From positions 1 to 6,408 of the forward strand of contig CAMCQX010000100.1 of NCBI GenBank assembly GCA_945876985.1: 6,408 nt of DNA. The letters are read 5' to 3'. This DNA is from Chitinophaga pinensis. Its GTDB lineage: Bacteria > Bacteroidota > Bacteroidia > UKL13-3. This document shows, one piece after another, positions 1-5,920 of the stretch. How positions within the stretch are numbered: the stretch's first letter is position 1; every line of letters begins with the position of its first letter. The translations under genes and the position numbers were made by a program. The notes under the pieces are model-generated. The model ran no database searches and had not been told where the DNA came from. It saw only the letters and a program-made list of their open reading frames with translations.

Positions 1-81
1 GTTCCTGGTCCTGGTGTTCCACCATCAATTATATCTGGCAAAGTTGCCGCAGAACTAGTAATAAATCATTTAAAAAAATAA
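1..81 (+). CDS. crtI: Phytoene desaturase CrtI, C-terminal end (partial)
   Basis: An open frame enters from the left edge and gives 26 residues before TAA at 79-81. It reads PGPGVPPSIISGKVAAEL followed by a short basic tail. This resembles the C-terminal FAD-contacting segment of CrtI-type phytoene desaturases, which carry a PG(G/P)G(V/I)P...SG..(A/V)..L motif near the end. The family desaturates phytoene to lycopene or neurosporene at the membrane. Identification rests on this short tail plus the crtB gene starting three bases after the stop, the usual Bacteroidota crtI-crtB order. A related carotenoid or retinol oxidoreductase with the same fold cannot be excluded, because the N-terminal dinucleotide-binding motif lies outside the window. 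Confidence 0.85.
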   Translation, partial: VPGPGVPPSIISGKVAAELVINHLKK

Positions 82-84
82 CCT

Positions 85-921
85 ATGAAGTCACTATTTG
101 ATGATGTTTCAGTACAATGCAGCAAATTAACTACCCGAGCTTACAGTACAAGTTTTTCGCTTGGTATATATTTTTTGAAAAGTAATTTACATGATCCCAT
201 ATATTCAATATATGGCTTTGTTCGTTTTGCTGATGAAATTGTAGACAGTTTTGAAGGATTTGACAAAAGTAAATTACTGAAAAAATTTAAAGATGAAACC
301 TATGAAGCCATTGAAAATAAAATTTCATTGAATCCAATTCTAAACTCCTTTCAAAAAGTAGTAAATAAATATAACATTTCCCATGATTTGATTGAAACAT
401 TTCTGAAAAGTATGGAAATGGATTTAGAGAAAATAGATTACTCAACAGAAAAATATGAAACTTATATTTTAGGTTCTGCAGAAGTAGTTGGGCTCATGTG
501 TTTGTATGTATTTACTGATGGAAATATTAAACTTTATGAAGAATTAAAACCTTATGCCATGAAGCTAGGTGCAGCATTTCAAAAAGTAAATTTTTTACGC
601 GACATGAAAGATGATTACCATATTCTTGGTAGGGCATATTTCCCTGGAATTGACATGACAGATTTTTCAGTTACAGCCAAACAAATGATTGAAAAGGAAA
701 TTGAAAGTGATTTTAAAGCGGCTTTGCATGGCATTAAAAAATTACCTGATTCATCAAAAGGAGGGGTTTACCTTGCTTATGTTTATTATAATTCATTGTT
801 TAAAAAAATAAAAAATGCGCACCCAGAAAAAATTCTAACTGAAAGAATTAGAATTAGTAATAGCGAAAAATTTGGTTTGATGATAAACAGCATGTTCCAA
901 TACAAAATGAACTTATTATGA
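85..921 (+). CDS. crtB: Phytoene synthase CrtB (squalene/phytoene synthase family)
   Basis: This 278-residue protein condenses two geranylgeranyl diphosphates to phytoene, the first committed step of C40 carotenoid synthesis. Both Mg-diphosphate motifs are present: D50-EIV-D54 after YGFVRFA, and D173-MKD-D177 inside NFLRD, followed by the GRAYFP segment typical of trans-prenyl synthases. Length is normal for bacterial CrtB (about 280-310). The ATG follows the crtI stop by three bases, and the TGA overlaps the next ATG as ATGA at 918-921, so translational coupling both ways is likely. Aspartate is mostly GAT (14 of 18), unlike the transporter gene downstream. A squalene or diapophytoene synthase is the alternative, but the crtI neighbour favours phytoene synthase. 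Confidence 0.95.
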   Translation: MKSLFDDVSVQCSKLTTRAYSTSFSLGIYFLKSNLHDPIYSIYGFVRFADEIVDSFEGFDKSKLLKKFKDETYEAIENKISLNPILNSFQKVVNKYNISHDLIETFLKSMEMDLEKIDYSTEKYETYILGSAEVVGLMCLYVFTDGNIKLYEELKPYAMKLGAAFQKVNFLRDMKDDYHILGRAYFPGIDMTDFSVTAKQMIEKEIESDFKAALHGIKKLPDSSKGGVYLAYVYYNSLFKKIKNAHPEKILTERIRISNSEKFGLMINSMFQYKMNLL

Positions 922-1415
922 GATTTTTATTGCTTATAATAACTAGTTTTATTTTTTTTAATAGCTCAGCCAATAATCTTACCATTCAAGAAGTTAGAAA
1001 TCTTTATCAAAAAGCTTCAAAAGATGAAGTTTTATGTAAAAAATTAATTACTGATTTGCAAATTTACAATGAAACTAACAACACTTCTTTAGCCGCTTAC
1101 AGAGCCTGTGCCACTATGATAATGGCAAAATATGTTAGCAATCCAATTAATAAATTATCGAAATTTAACGAAGGCAAAAACTTACTGGAAAAATGCTTAG
1201 AAAAAGACAATAAAAATGTAGAAATACGTTTTTTGCGTTTTACTGTGCAGTGCAATGCTCCAAATTTTATAGGTTATAATTCATCAATTATTTTGGATAA
1301 ATATTTTCTATTAAAATCAGTTTCATCCATCAATGACAAACAATTGAAAAATATAGTCATTACCTTTTTAAAATCCTCTGCTTATTTAACCAACACTGAA
1401 AAACAAAAACTATAA
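918..1415 (+). CDS. Exported conserved protein of the carotenoid operon, function unknown
   Basis: The 165-residue product begins with a short hydrophobic signal (about residues 2-15, FLLLIITSFIFF) and a plausible SSA-N cleavage zone near 18. There is no lipobox cysteine, so it is predicted periplasmic or membrane-tethered. The mature part looks all-helical, with repeat-like helices (LYQKASKDEVLCKKL; GKNLLEKCLEKDNKNVEIRFL at 87-106) that recall degenerate TPR units. The RFLRFTVQCNAP block and the following GYNSSI look like the conserved core; I recall similar small proteins beside crtB in other Bacteroidota, but cannot confirm this here. The start overlaps the crtB stop by four bases, so it is almost certainly co-translated with crtB. 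No catalytic motif is visible and no reaction is assigned. Confidence 0.8.
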   Translation: MRFLLLIITSFIFFNSSANNLTIQEVRNLYQKASKDEVLCKKLITDLQIYNETNNTSLAAYRACATMIMAKYVSNPINKLSKFNEGKNLLEKCLEKDNKNVEIRFLRFTVQCNAPNFIGYNSSIILDKYFLLKSVSSINDKQLKNIVITFLKSSAYLTNTEKQKL

Positions 1416-1417
1416 AA

Positions 1418-1897
1418 ATGAACGATATCAAACAGCCGAAGTATATGCATCAATATAAGGCAGAACAATTTTTAAAAATAGATAAAAAGAAAGCTTGGGA
1501 ATTCTTTTCTTCTCCTAAAAACCTTTCGGTAATTACTCCGCCAGAAATGGATTTTAAAATTTTAACAGATTTAAAAGACGAAGGAATTTACGAAGGAATG
1601 AAAATTGATTATACCGTAAAACCACTTTTAGGAATTCCTGTTCGCTGGCAAACAGAAATTTGCAAAGTTGACAATCAAAATTATTTTACCGATAGGCAAT
1701 TAATTGGTCCGTATAAAGTTTGGGAACATACCCATACATTTACAGAAGTAGCTAATGGAATAATGATGTATGACATTGTAAATTATCAATTGCCATTAGG
1801 TTTTATTGGGAACATGGTAAACGCTATTATTGTTAAAAGAAAAATTGAAAGTATTTTTGAATACAGAAAGCAAGTATTAGAAAAACTATTTGTTTAA
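1418..1897 (+). CDS. SRPBCC (START/Bet v1-like) family protein
   Basis: The 159-residue protein fits the SRPBCC ligand-binding fold: an opening strand and helix (QFLKIDKKKAWEFFSSPKNLSVITPP, residues 17-42), central strands with PLLGIPVRWQTEI and the GPYKVWEHTHTF segment, then VNYQLPLGFIGNMVNAIIV and a long C-terminal helix ending in RKQVLEKLF. This fold encloses a hydrophobic cavity for lipids or isoprenoids. Homologues are often labelled cell-division inhibitor or YfcH-like N-terminal domain, names that imply no proven function. It starts two bases after the preceding stop, so it belongs to the crt transcript. A role in binding or moving a carotenoid or quinone is plausible from context only. 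There is no signal peptide, so it should be cytoplasmic. Confidence 0.85.
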   Translation: MNDIKQPKYMHQYKAEQFLKIDKKKAWEFFSSPKNLSVITPPEMDFKILTDLKDEGIYEGMKIDYTVKPLLGIPVRWQTEICKVDNQNYFTDRQLIGPYKVWEHTHTFTEVANGIMMYDIVNYQLPLGFIGNMVNAIIVKRKIESIFEYRKQVLEKLFV

Positions 1898-1910
1898 CAC
1901 TTGTTTTGAT

Positions 1911-1931
1911 TTGATTTAGTAAGTAAATCAA
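1911..1931. promoter_or_regulatory. Perfect 8-bp inverted repeat upstream of photolyase (candidate operator)
   Basis: TTGATTTA (1911-1918) and TAAATCAA (1924-1931) are perfect reverse complements around a 5-base spacer. They lie in the 75-base gap between the SRPBCC stop and the photolyase start. The arms are A/T-rich and no T-tract follows, which argues against an intrinsic terminator and for a dimeric-repressor site. MerR-family LitR/CarH regulators control crt and photolyase genes in several bacteria, but no regulator gene is in this window. No convincing Bacteroidota -33/-7 promoter (TTG / TAnnTTTG) was found beside it. Confidence 0.35.
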
Positions 1932-1972
1932 TGGCATTAAAAGTATTTTATATGAATATTTCAACTTAAAGA

Positions 1973-3301
1973 ATGACAAACATTTTGCAAAAAAAATCAG
2001 ATAAACCCGTAAGCATTTTTTGGTTCAGAAGAGACTTGCGATTGAGCGATAATCATGGATTATTTGTGGCATTAAACACATCAAATAATGTGCTTCCAAT
2101 TTTTATTTTCGATAAAAATATTTTAAGTGAACTTAAAGACAAAAAAGATAAAAGAGTTGCATTCATTCATCAAGCTTTAGCAAATATCAATAATGAATTA
2201 CTAAAAATTGGTTCGTCATTATTAGTTCTTCACGATGAGCCAATGCAAGCATTTAAAACTATTTGTGAAAACTTTGTGGTTGAAAATGTATTCACCAATC
2301 ACGATTATGAACCTTATGCCACGCAAAGAGACCAGCAATTAACAGATTGGTTTTTAGAAAAAAATATTTCATTTAAAACTTTTAAAGACCAAGTTATTTT
2401 CGAGAAATCGGAAGTAATGAAATCAGACGGAACACCATACACCATTTTTACGCCATACTCAAGGTTATGGAAACAAAAATTAAGTGTGGAAGGAATCAAA
2501 ACATTTCCATCTGAAGAATTGCAAAATAATTTCATTCAAACAGCAGCTTTCCCTTTTCCAACACTCCATGAAATAGGATTTGAGGAAACAAACACCGGAA
2601 TTTCTTCCACATTTATTGATAAAAACATTATTTCCAATTACCATAATACGCGCAATACACCTTCCATAAATGGAACAAGCAATTTAAGTGTGCATATTCG
2701 CTTTGGAACTGTAAGCGTTAGAGCACTCACTAAAACAGCTTTGGAGTTAAATGAACAATGGCTGAATGAGTTAATTTGGCGAGAGTTTTTCATGATGATA
2801 TTGTATCATTATCCAAAAGTGGTTACCCGTAATTTTAAGTCAAAATACGATGTAATTAAATGGAGAAATAACGAAGCTGAATTTAAATTATGGTGTAATG
2901 GTGAAACCGGTTATGAAATAGTAGATGCCGGCATGAAGGAATTAAACGAAACTGGATTAATGCACAACAGGGTACGAATGATAGTTGCGGGTTTTCTTAC
3001 CAAACATTTACTAATAGATTGGCGTTGGGGAGAGGCGTATTTTGCTGAAAAATTATTAGATTATGAACTTTCATCGAACAACGGAAACTGGCAATGGTCG
3101 GCTGGTTGCGGATGCGATTCAGCACCCTATTTTAGAATATTTAATCCGAGTGAGCAAACCAAAAAATTTGATCCTGAACGGAAGTATATCAAAAAATGGT
3201 TGGGGAATTCACCGCTTGTTTTTCCAATGGTAGAACACACATTTGCGCGTAAAAGAGCATTGGATGTTTTTAAAAGTTCCTTGGCAGAAAATGATAACTA
3301 A
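1973..3301 (+). CDS. phrB: Deoxyribodipyrimidine photolyase (class I cryptochrome/photolyase family)
   Basis: The 442-residue flavoprotein repairs cyclobutane pyrimidine dimers with blue-light energy. The N-terminal antenna domain starts with IFWFRRDLRLSDN (15-27). The C-terminal FAD domain has NELIWREFF (265-273), MHNRVRMI (330-337), DWRWGE (349-354) and the NNGNWQWSAG...APYFRIFNP block. From remembered E. coli PhrB, the Trp triad W306/W359/W382 corresponds to W297/W350/W373, with identical spacing (53 and 23 residues). FAD-proximal N378 corresponds to N369, and substrate-site E274/W277 to E266/W269. Length is normal for class I enzymes (about 430-480), with no C-terminal extension as in signalling cryptochromes. 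It is separated from the crt operon by 75 bases holding an inverted repeat, so it may be a separate light-controlled unit. The antenna cofactor cannot be read from sequence. Confidence 0.95.
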   Translation: MTNILQKKSDKPVSIFWFRRDLRLSDNHGLFVALNTSNNVLPIFIFDKNILSELKDKKDKRVAFIHQALANINNELLKIGSSLLVLHDEPMQAFKTICENFVVENVFTNHDYEPYATQRDQQLTDWFLEKNISFKTFKDQVIFEKSEVMKSDGTPYTIFTPYSRLWKQKLSVEGIKTFPSEELQNNFIQTAAFPFPTLHEIGFEETNTGISSTFIDKNIISNYHNTRNTPSINGTSNLSVHIRFGTVSVRALTKTALELNEQWLNELIWREFFMMILYHYPKVVTRNFKSKYDVIKWRNNEAEFKLWCNGETGYEIVDAGMKELNETGLMHNRVRMIVAGFLTKHLLIDWRWGEAYFAEKLLDYELSSNNGNWQWSAGCGCDSAPYFRIFNPSEQTKKFDPERKYIKKWLGNSPLVFPMVEHTFARKRALDVFKSSLAENDN

Positions 3302-3365
3302 GAAATTGTAGTTCTCACACATTTTCAATGAAACGAATGAACGCTTTCATTTAATAACTAAGAAA
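3294..3365 (+). repeat. 12-bp direct repeat flanking a small stem-loop after photolyase
   Basis: ATAACTAAGAAA occurs at 3294-3305, spanning the photolyase stop codon, and again at 3354-3365, 60 bases downstream. Between the copies lies an inverted repeat, AATGAAA (3327-3333) with TTTCATT (3345-3351). The stem is short and A/T-rich with no clear T-tract, so a terminator role is weak. The arrangement could be a local duplication or the scar of a small insertion. The rest of the gap before the acetyltransferase (3302-3396) shows nothing else. Confidence 0.4.
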
Positions 3366-3396
3366 CATTGATTAATTATTAACACAATAAACGCAG

Positions 3397-3912
3397 ATGT
3401 TTTCAATAATTAAAGCCCAGGATCAACACATCAAATTATTGACAGCTATTGGGAAAATATCTTTTATAGAATCGCATGGGCATAGTGCTTCTGCGGATGA
3501 CATTCAACAATATGTGAATGCAAAATACACCCAAGAAGTTTTCAGAACGGAATTAAATGATGCTAAAAATATTTACCATTTAATCAATTATAACAACCAA
3601 GCTGCTGGATATTCCAAAATAATTTTGAATGAAAAATTTGCGCATATTCAAATTGAAAATGTGACCAAATTAGAACGACTTTATTTGTTAAAAGAGTTTT
3701 ATAACCTAAAATTAGGCTATGAACTTTTGAAATATAACATTGAATTGGCCAAGCAAAATAAGCAAGTTGGCATGTGGCTTTTTGTTTGGAAAGAAAACCA
3801 CCAAGCATTTACGTTTTATAAAAAAATGGGCTTTGAAATGATAGGTGATTACAATTTTAAAATTAGTGAAACCCATTCCAATCCCAATCATCAAATGCTG
3901 TTGAGGTTTTAG
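3397..3912 (+). CDS. GNAT-family N-acetyltransferase
   Basis: The 171-residue protein fits the Gcn5-related acetyltransferase fold, which moves an acetyl group from acetyl-CoA to an amine. The N-terminal part has the SFIESHGHSASADDIQQYV helical region. The core strand is LERLYLLKEFYNLKLGYELL (92-111), where the family pyrophosphate loop (Q/R-x-x-G-x-G/A) should lie, but it is degenerate here as KLGYE. Then come GMWLFVWKENHQAFTFYKKMGFEMIGDYNF (124-153), the classical strand 5/helix 4 signature with N-x-x-A-x-x-F-Y-K-K-x-G-F. Length is typical. The substrate cannot be told; peptide N-terminus, polyamine or small-molecule acetylation are all possible. It stands 95 bases from photolyase and is the last gene before the cassette region. 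Confidence 0.88.
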   Translation: MFSIIKAQDQHIKLLTAIGKISFIESHGHSASADDIQQYVNAKYTQEVFRTELNDAKNIYHLINYNNQAAGYSKIILNEKFAHIQIENVTKLERLYLLKEFYNLKLGYELLKYNIELAKQNKQVGMWLFVWKENHQAFTFYKKMGFEMIGDYNFKISETHSNPNHQMLLRF

Positions 3913-3948
3913 GTTGAATGATTTAAACTTTAAATTTATAAAAATAAT

Positions 3949-4030
3949 AGGTATGTTTGAATATAGAAACATTCCTAAAACAACCCAATTTTGGATAGAC
4001 ATAGGAAGGTTTTAGGGTTAAACATTCCTA
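3949..4030. repeat. Nested inverted repeats at the chromosome/cassette junction
   Basis: The 200 bases between the GNAT stop and the transporter ATG hold overlapping complementary segments and no gene. AGGTATGTTT (3949-3958) pairs with AAACATTCCT (4020-4029) at 9 of 10 positions, and inside it CCTAAAAC (3974-3981) pairs perfectly with GTTTTAGG (4009-4016). AAACATTCCTA also occurs as a direct repeat at 3967-3977 and 4020-4030, and GGTTTTAGG at 3905-3913 and 4008-4016. The hairpin ends about 10 bases before the first GTTAGC cassette boundary. It may be a terminator for the upstream genes, a decayed palindrome, or the site where the first cassette entered. Confidence 0.45.
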
Positions 4031-4039
4031 TATAAACAA

Positions 4040-4054
4040 GTTAGCAGTAATGGT
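4040..4054 (+). other. Left boundary of first cassette (GTTAGC core)
   Basis: GTTAGCAGTAATGGT matches, as reverse complement with one mismatch, the segment ACCACTACTGCTAAC at 4895-4909, just ahead of the first palindrome downstream. By analogy with integron cassettes, recombination would fall between G4040 and T4041. No recognisable 130-bp palindrome precedes this boundary, so it may be the chromosomal insertion point or the remnant of a lost site. Confidence 0.55.
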
Positions 4055-4082
4055 AGGACGACCCAACCGAAAACAATAGAGA

Positions 4083-4112
4083 ATTAGAAAAACGACATTT
4101 AAAATATCAAAA
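4083..4112 (+). other. In-frame upstream extension of the transporter with ATT as only possible start
   Basis: Upstream of the ATG at 4113 the same frame stays open back to a TAG at 4077-4079 and encodes RIRKTTFKISK directly before MDCPSEE. In proteins with this N-terminal heavy-metal-associated-like domain, TTFKISK forms the first beta strand before the MDC loop. The translated extension therefore looks like real coding sequence. No ATG, GTG or TTG lies between the TAG and 4113. The only near-start codon is ATT at 4083, which would give a 265-residue product starting MRKTTFKISK. Either ATT is used, or an ATG was mutated or misread. Confidence 0.6.
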
Positions 4113-4880
4113 ATGGACTGCCCATCCGAAGAACAAATGATACGGATGAAACTTGCCGACTTGACAAACATCAACTCGTTGGACTTTGATATACCTAACA
4201 GACAACTGACCGTTTTTCACACCGACAATTACGACCAAATTTTTCAGCGACTTGACAACTTAAAATTTGACACTTCACTTATTGACAGTGTTTCGGCAGA
4301 CAATTACGAAGCAACAACCATTAACACAGACAAGGAAAGAAAATTGCTTTGGCAAGTTTTAGCCATCAACTTTTTCTTTTTTGCACTTGAACTTACGACA
4401 GGTTTTATATCAAACTCAATGGGACTTGTAGCCGACAGTTTGGATATGCTTGCCGACAGTATTGTTTACGGACTTGCACTTTTTGCAGTCGGTGGGACAA
4501 TGACACGAAAAAAGAACATTGCAAAATCGGCAGGTTATTTTCAATTGACACTTGCGGTTTTTGGTTTTATAGAAGTTATCAGACGATTTGTTGGAACGGA
4601 AACAATTCCAGCATTTCAGACAATGATAATTATTTCAATTCTTGCACTTATTGGAAACGGACTGTGTTTGTATTTACTGCAAAAAAGTAAAAGCAAAGAA
4701 GCTCATATGCAAGCAAGTATGATTTTCACATCTAATGACGTAATTGTAAACCTTGGAGTAATTGTAGCAGGCGGACTTGTTTACTTGACAAACTCAAAAT
4801 ATCCTGACCTTATCGTTGGGACAATTGTATTTTTCATCGTTGGTCAAGGAGCATTTAAAATCTTGAAACTATCGAAATGA
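4113..4880 (+). CDS. Cation diffusion facilitator-like metal transporter with N-terminal HMA-like domain
   Basis: The 255-residue reading from the first ATG (265 if the ATT at 4083 is used) has two parts. Residues 1-60 resemble a heavy-metal-associated domain with a single-Cys loop, MDCPSEEQMIRMKL, in place of GMxCxxC. Six membrane segments follow, about 78-98, 101-125, 137-157, 167-190, 203-225 and 231-250. TM2 carries D111-MLA-D115, fitting the CDF site-A D/HxxxD motif. TM5 has SMIFTSNDVIVNLGVIVAG, where D209 is kept but the usual partner is Phe (F205). The cytoplasmic C-terminal domain of most CDF exporters is absent. Divalent metal export across the inner membrane is the likely role; the ion is unknown. 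Aspartate is GAC in 14 of 16 cases, opposite to crtB. It is the sole gene of cassette 1. Confidence 0.85.
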   Translation: MDCPSEEQMIRMKLADLTNINSLDFDIPNRQLTVFHTDNYDQIFQRLDNLKFDTSLIDSVSADNYEATTINTDKERKLLWQVLAINFFFFALELTTGFISNSMGLVADSLDMLADSIVYGLALFAVGGTMTRKKNIAKSAGYFQLTLAVFGFIEVIRRFVGTETIPAFQTMIIISILALIGNGLCLYLLQKSKSKEAHMQASMIFTSNDVIVNLGVIVAGGLVYLTNSKYPDLIVGTIVFFIVGQGAFKILKLSK

Positions 4881-4903
4881 CGGACGAACAAAGAACCACT
4901 ACT

Positions 4904-5033
4904 GCTAACAGCGGTTTGGCAAAAGGCGGGGTTTCGTGCTTCGTAGAAACATTTGTGCAAGGTTCAACATTTGTACTTCGTTTGAACTTTAGTGCTAAAA
5001 ATCCCGCCCTTCGCCAAGCCACAAAACGTTATG
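4904..5033 (+). repeat. attC-like palindrome 1 (130 bp)
   Basis: The element runs from GCTAAC (4904-4909) to GTTATG (5028-5033). The main arms 4913-4934 and 4999-5020 pair at 18 of 22 positions; the four exceptions are transitions, giving G-T wobbles on one strand or the other. An inner hairpin pairs GTTCAA (4962-4967) with TTGAAC (4982-4987). The right arm carries extra unpaired bases (ACAAAAC) next to the core, so the fold is asymmetric, as in attC sites. GTGCTTCGT (4936-4944) and GTACTTCGT (4973-4981) form an internal duplication offset by 37 bases. The last 26 bases through the next leader (5023-5048) are identical to 5910-5935. Confidence 0.75.
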
Positions 5034-5915
5034 CCTCATTGTAAAAAACGACAAACATAAAATATGAACTCATTAAAAAGACCTTGGACAAATCTGATTT
5101 TAGCACCAATTTGGTTTTTAATCATTATAGTTTCGGCTTCAATATACTTTGGTGTAAAAGGTGTAAGTGAAACAGACATACCAATTAGAATTTCAGAGAA
5201 CACACCAACAGTAATTCTTATTGTTCAAGTTTTCTTACTAGTCACTCTTATGTTCACAACCCGAAAAGACAGTTTCAATATCTTAAAAAGTGGTTGGACA
5301 ACTGATAATACAAAACTACCAATTGACATTTTTGGAGGAATTATAACAGGAGCAATTTTAGCGACACTATATTTTTACATATTTTCACCATTACAGACAT
5401 ATTTACAAATAAATATTGGTGACTATGTGCCAGCAGGCGAAACCATGATGGTACTTGGCAAACAGACAATTCCATTTTTTATAGCTAATGTCCTTTTTGC
5501 GCCATTTGTTGAAGAGAGTTTGTACAGAAACTATACCTTAACAAGATTTTTAGAAAAATACATTTCGACAAAAAGCATAATTGTTACAGTTACAATGTTT
5601 GGATTGCTTCATTGGGTTGGCGGACTATGGTACATAATTATGACCGGACTTTTAGTAGGGTTACCATTTGCAATAATAGCGACAAAAAGAAAAAATATTG
5701 TATGGGTATTCGTGGCTCACTTGACACTTAACTTGCTTGAGTTTATTTACATTACGACTAAAACTTAAACTAATGACAAAACAACGAAGGCATAACACGG
5801 GTTTGGCAAAAGTGGCGGTTCAGTTCTCCGCAGACACATTTGTGGTTAATCAAATATTGGTTCTCCGCATTAACTTTAGTGGTGAAAATCGCCACCTTCG
5901 CCAAGCCCGAAAACG
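5029..5915 (+). mobile_element. Cassette 2: CPBP protease gene plus attC-like site (887 bp)
   Basis: The unit starts with TTATGCCTCATTGT right after G5028 and ends at G5915. The segment before its own palindrome, ACAACGAAGGCATAAC (5781-5796), is the reverse complement of that start apart from one mismatch and one inserted base. The next unit begins with the same leader, so both ends of palindrome 2 pair fully (GGCATAAC with GTTATGCC). One gene fills the unit, with a 36-base leader from the core G to the ATG. Confidence 0.6.
5064..5768 (+). CDS. CPBP family intramembrane (CAAX-like) metalloprotease
   Basis: The 234-residue integral membrane protein carries all three signatures of the CPBP/Abi (type II CAAX protease, Rce1-like) family: E150-E151-SLY-R155, F179-GLL-H183, and H219-LTL-N223. 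These residues form the glutamate/histidine metal site in the membrane. Hydrophobic segments lie at about 11-31, 48-64, 88-106, 134-148, 171-190, 192-206 and 211-230. Length is normal for the family. Bacterial members include bacteriocin self-immunity proteins and regulators of membrane proteins; the substrate here is unknown. It is alone in its cassette, with an A-rich leader and no visible promoter. Aspartate use is GAC in 4 of 5, closer to cassette 1 than to crtB. Confidence 0.9.
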   Translation: MNSLKRPWTNLILAPIWFLIIIVSASIYFGVKGVSETDIPIRISENTPTVILIVQVFLLVTLMFTTRKDSFNILKSGWTTDNTKLPIDIFGGIITGAILATLYFYIFSPLQTYLQINIGDYVPAGETMMVLGKQTIPFFIANVLFAPFVEESLYRNYTLTRFLEKYISTKSIIVTVTMFGLLHWVGGLWYIIMTGLLVGLPFAIIATKRKNIVWVFVAHLTLNLLEFIYITTKT

Positions 5916-5920
5916 TTATG
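5791..5920 (+). repeat. attC-like palindrome 2 (130 bp)
   Basis: The element runs from CATAAC (5791-5796) to GTTATG (5915-5920), the same length as palindrome 1. Arms 5798-5820 and 5887-5909 pair at 19 of 23 positions, with transitions at the same four places as in palindrome 1. The inner hairpin is GTTAAT (5845-5850) with ATTAAC (5869-5874), different bases from palindrome 1 but still complementary. GTTCTCCGCA is duplicated at 5823-5832 and 5860-5869, again 37 bases apart. The GAAAAC next to the right core leaves unpaired bases on one side only. A 64-codon open frame across this element (5737-5931) has no protein-like features. Confidence 0.75.

Larger units (their letters stand above)
4041..5028 (+). 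mobile_element. Cassette 1: transporter gene plus attC-like site (988 bp)
   Basis: The unit runs from just after G4040 to the G of GTTATG at 5028 and holds one gene and its downstream palindrome. Its first 15 bases are complementary (14 of 15) to the bases just before that palindrome, so a circularised unit would restore a matched GCTAAC...GTTAGC site. In the linear array the right end reads GTTATGCC instead, which belongs to the next unit. This is the arrangement of integron gene cassettes; the size is within their usual range. No integrase or attI is visible. Confidence 0.6.

Noticed and set aside
2314..2535. Minus-strand open frame of 73 codons inside the photolyase gene
   Set aside because: It is an antisense shadow of a conserved enzyme domain.
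3327..3351. Possible intrinsic terminator after photolyase
   Set aside because: The stem is only 7 bp and A/T-rich and is not followed by a T-run, so it is recorded only as a stem-loop within the repeat entry.
3712..4002. Minus-strand open frame of 96 codons over the GNAT 3' end
   Set aside because: It is antisense to a confident gene, its composition reflects the complement of the GNAT sequence, and it has no recognisable motif.
4904..5920. The two palindromes as simple transcription terminators, or as MITEs
   Set aside because: They are long (130 bp), end in TAAC/GTTA cores, lack a T-tract, and their borders switch partner sequence between cassettes in a way neither terminators nor MITE insertions explain. 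Not fully excluded.
4904..5920. CRISPR array
   Set aside because: There are only two copies, spaced 887 bp apart with a gene between them, and the repeats are not identical.
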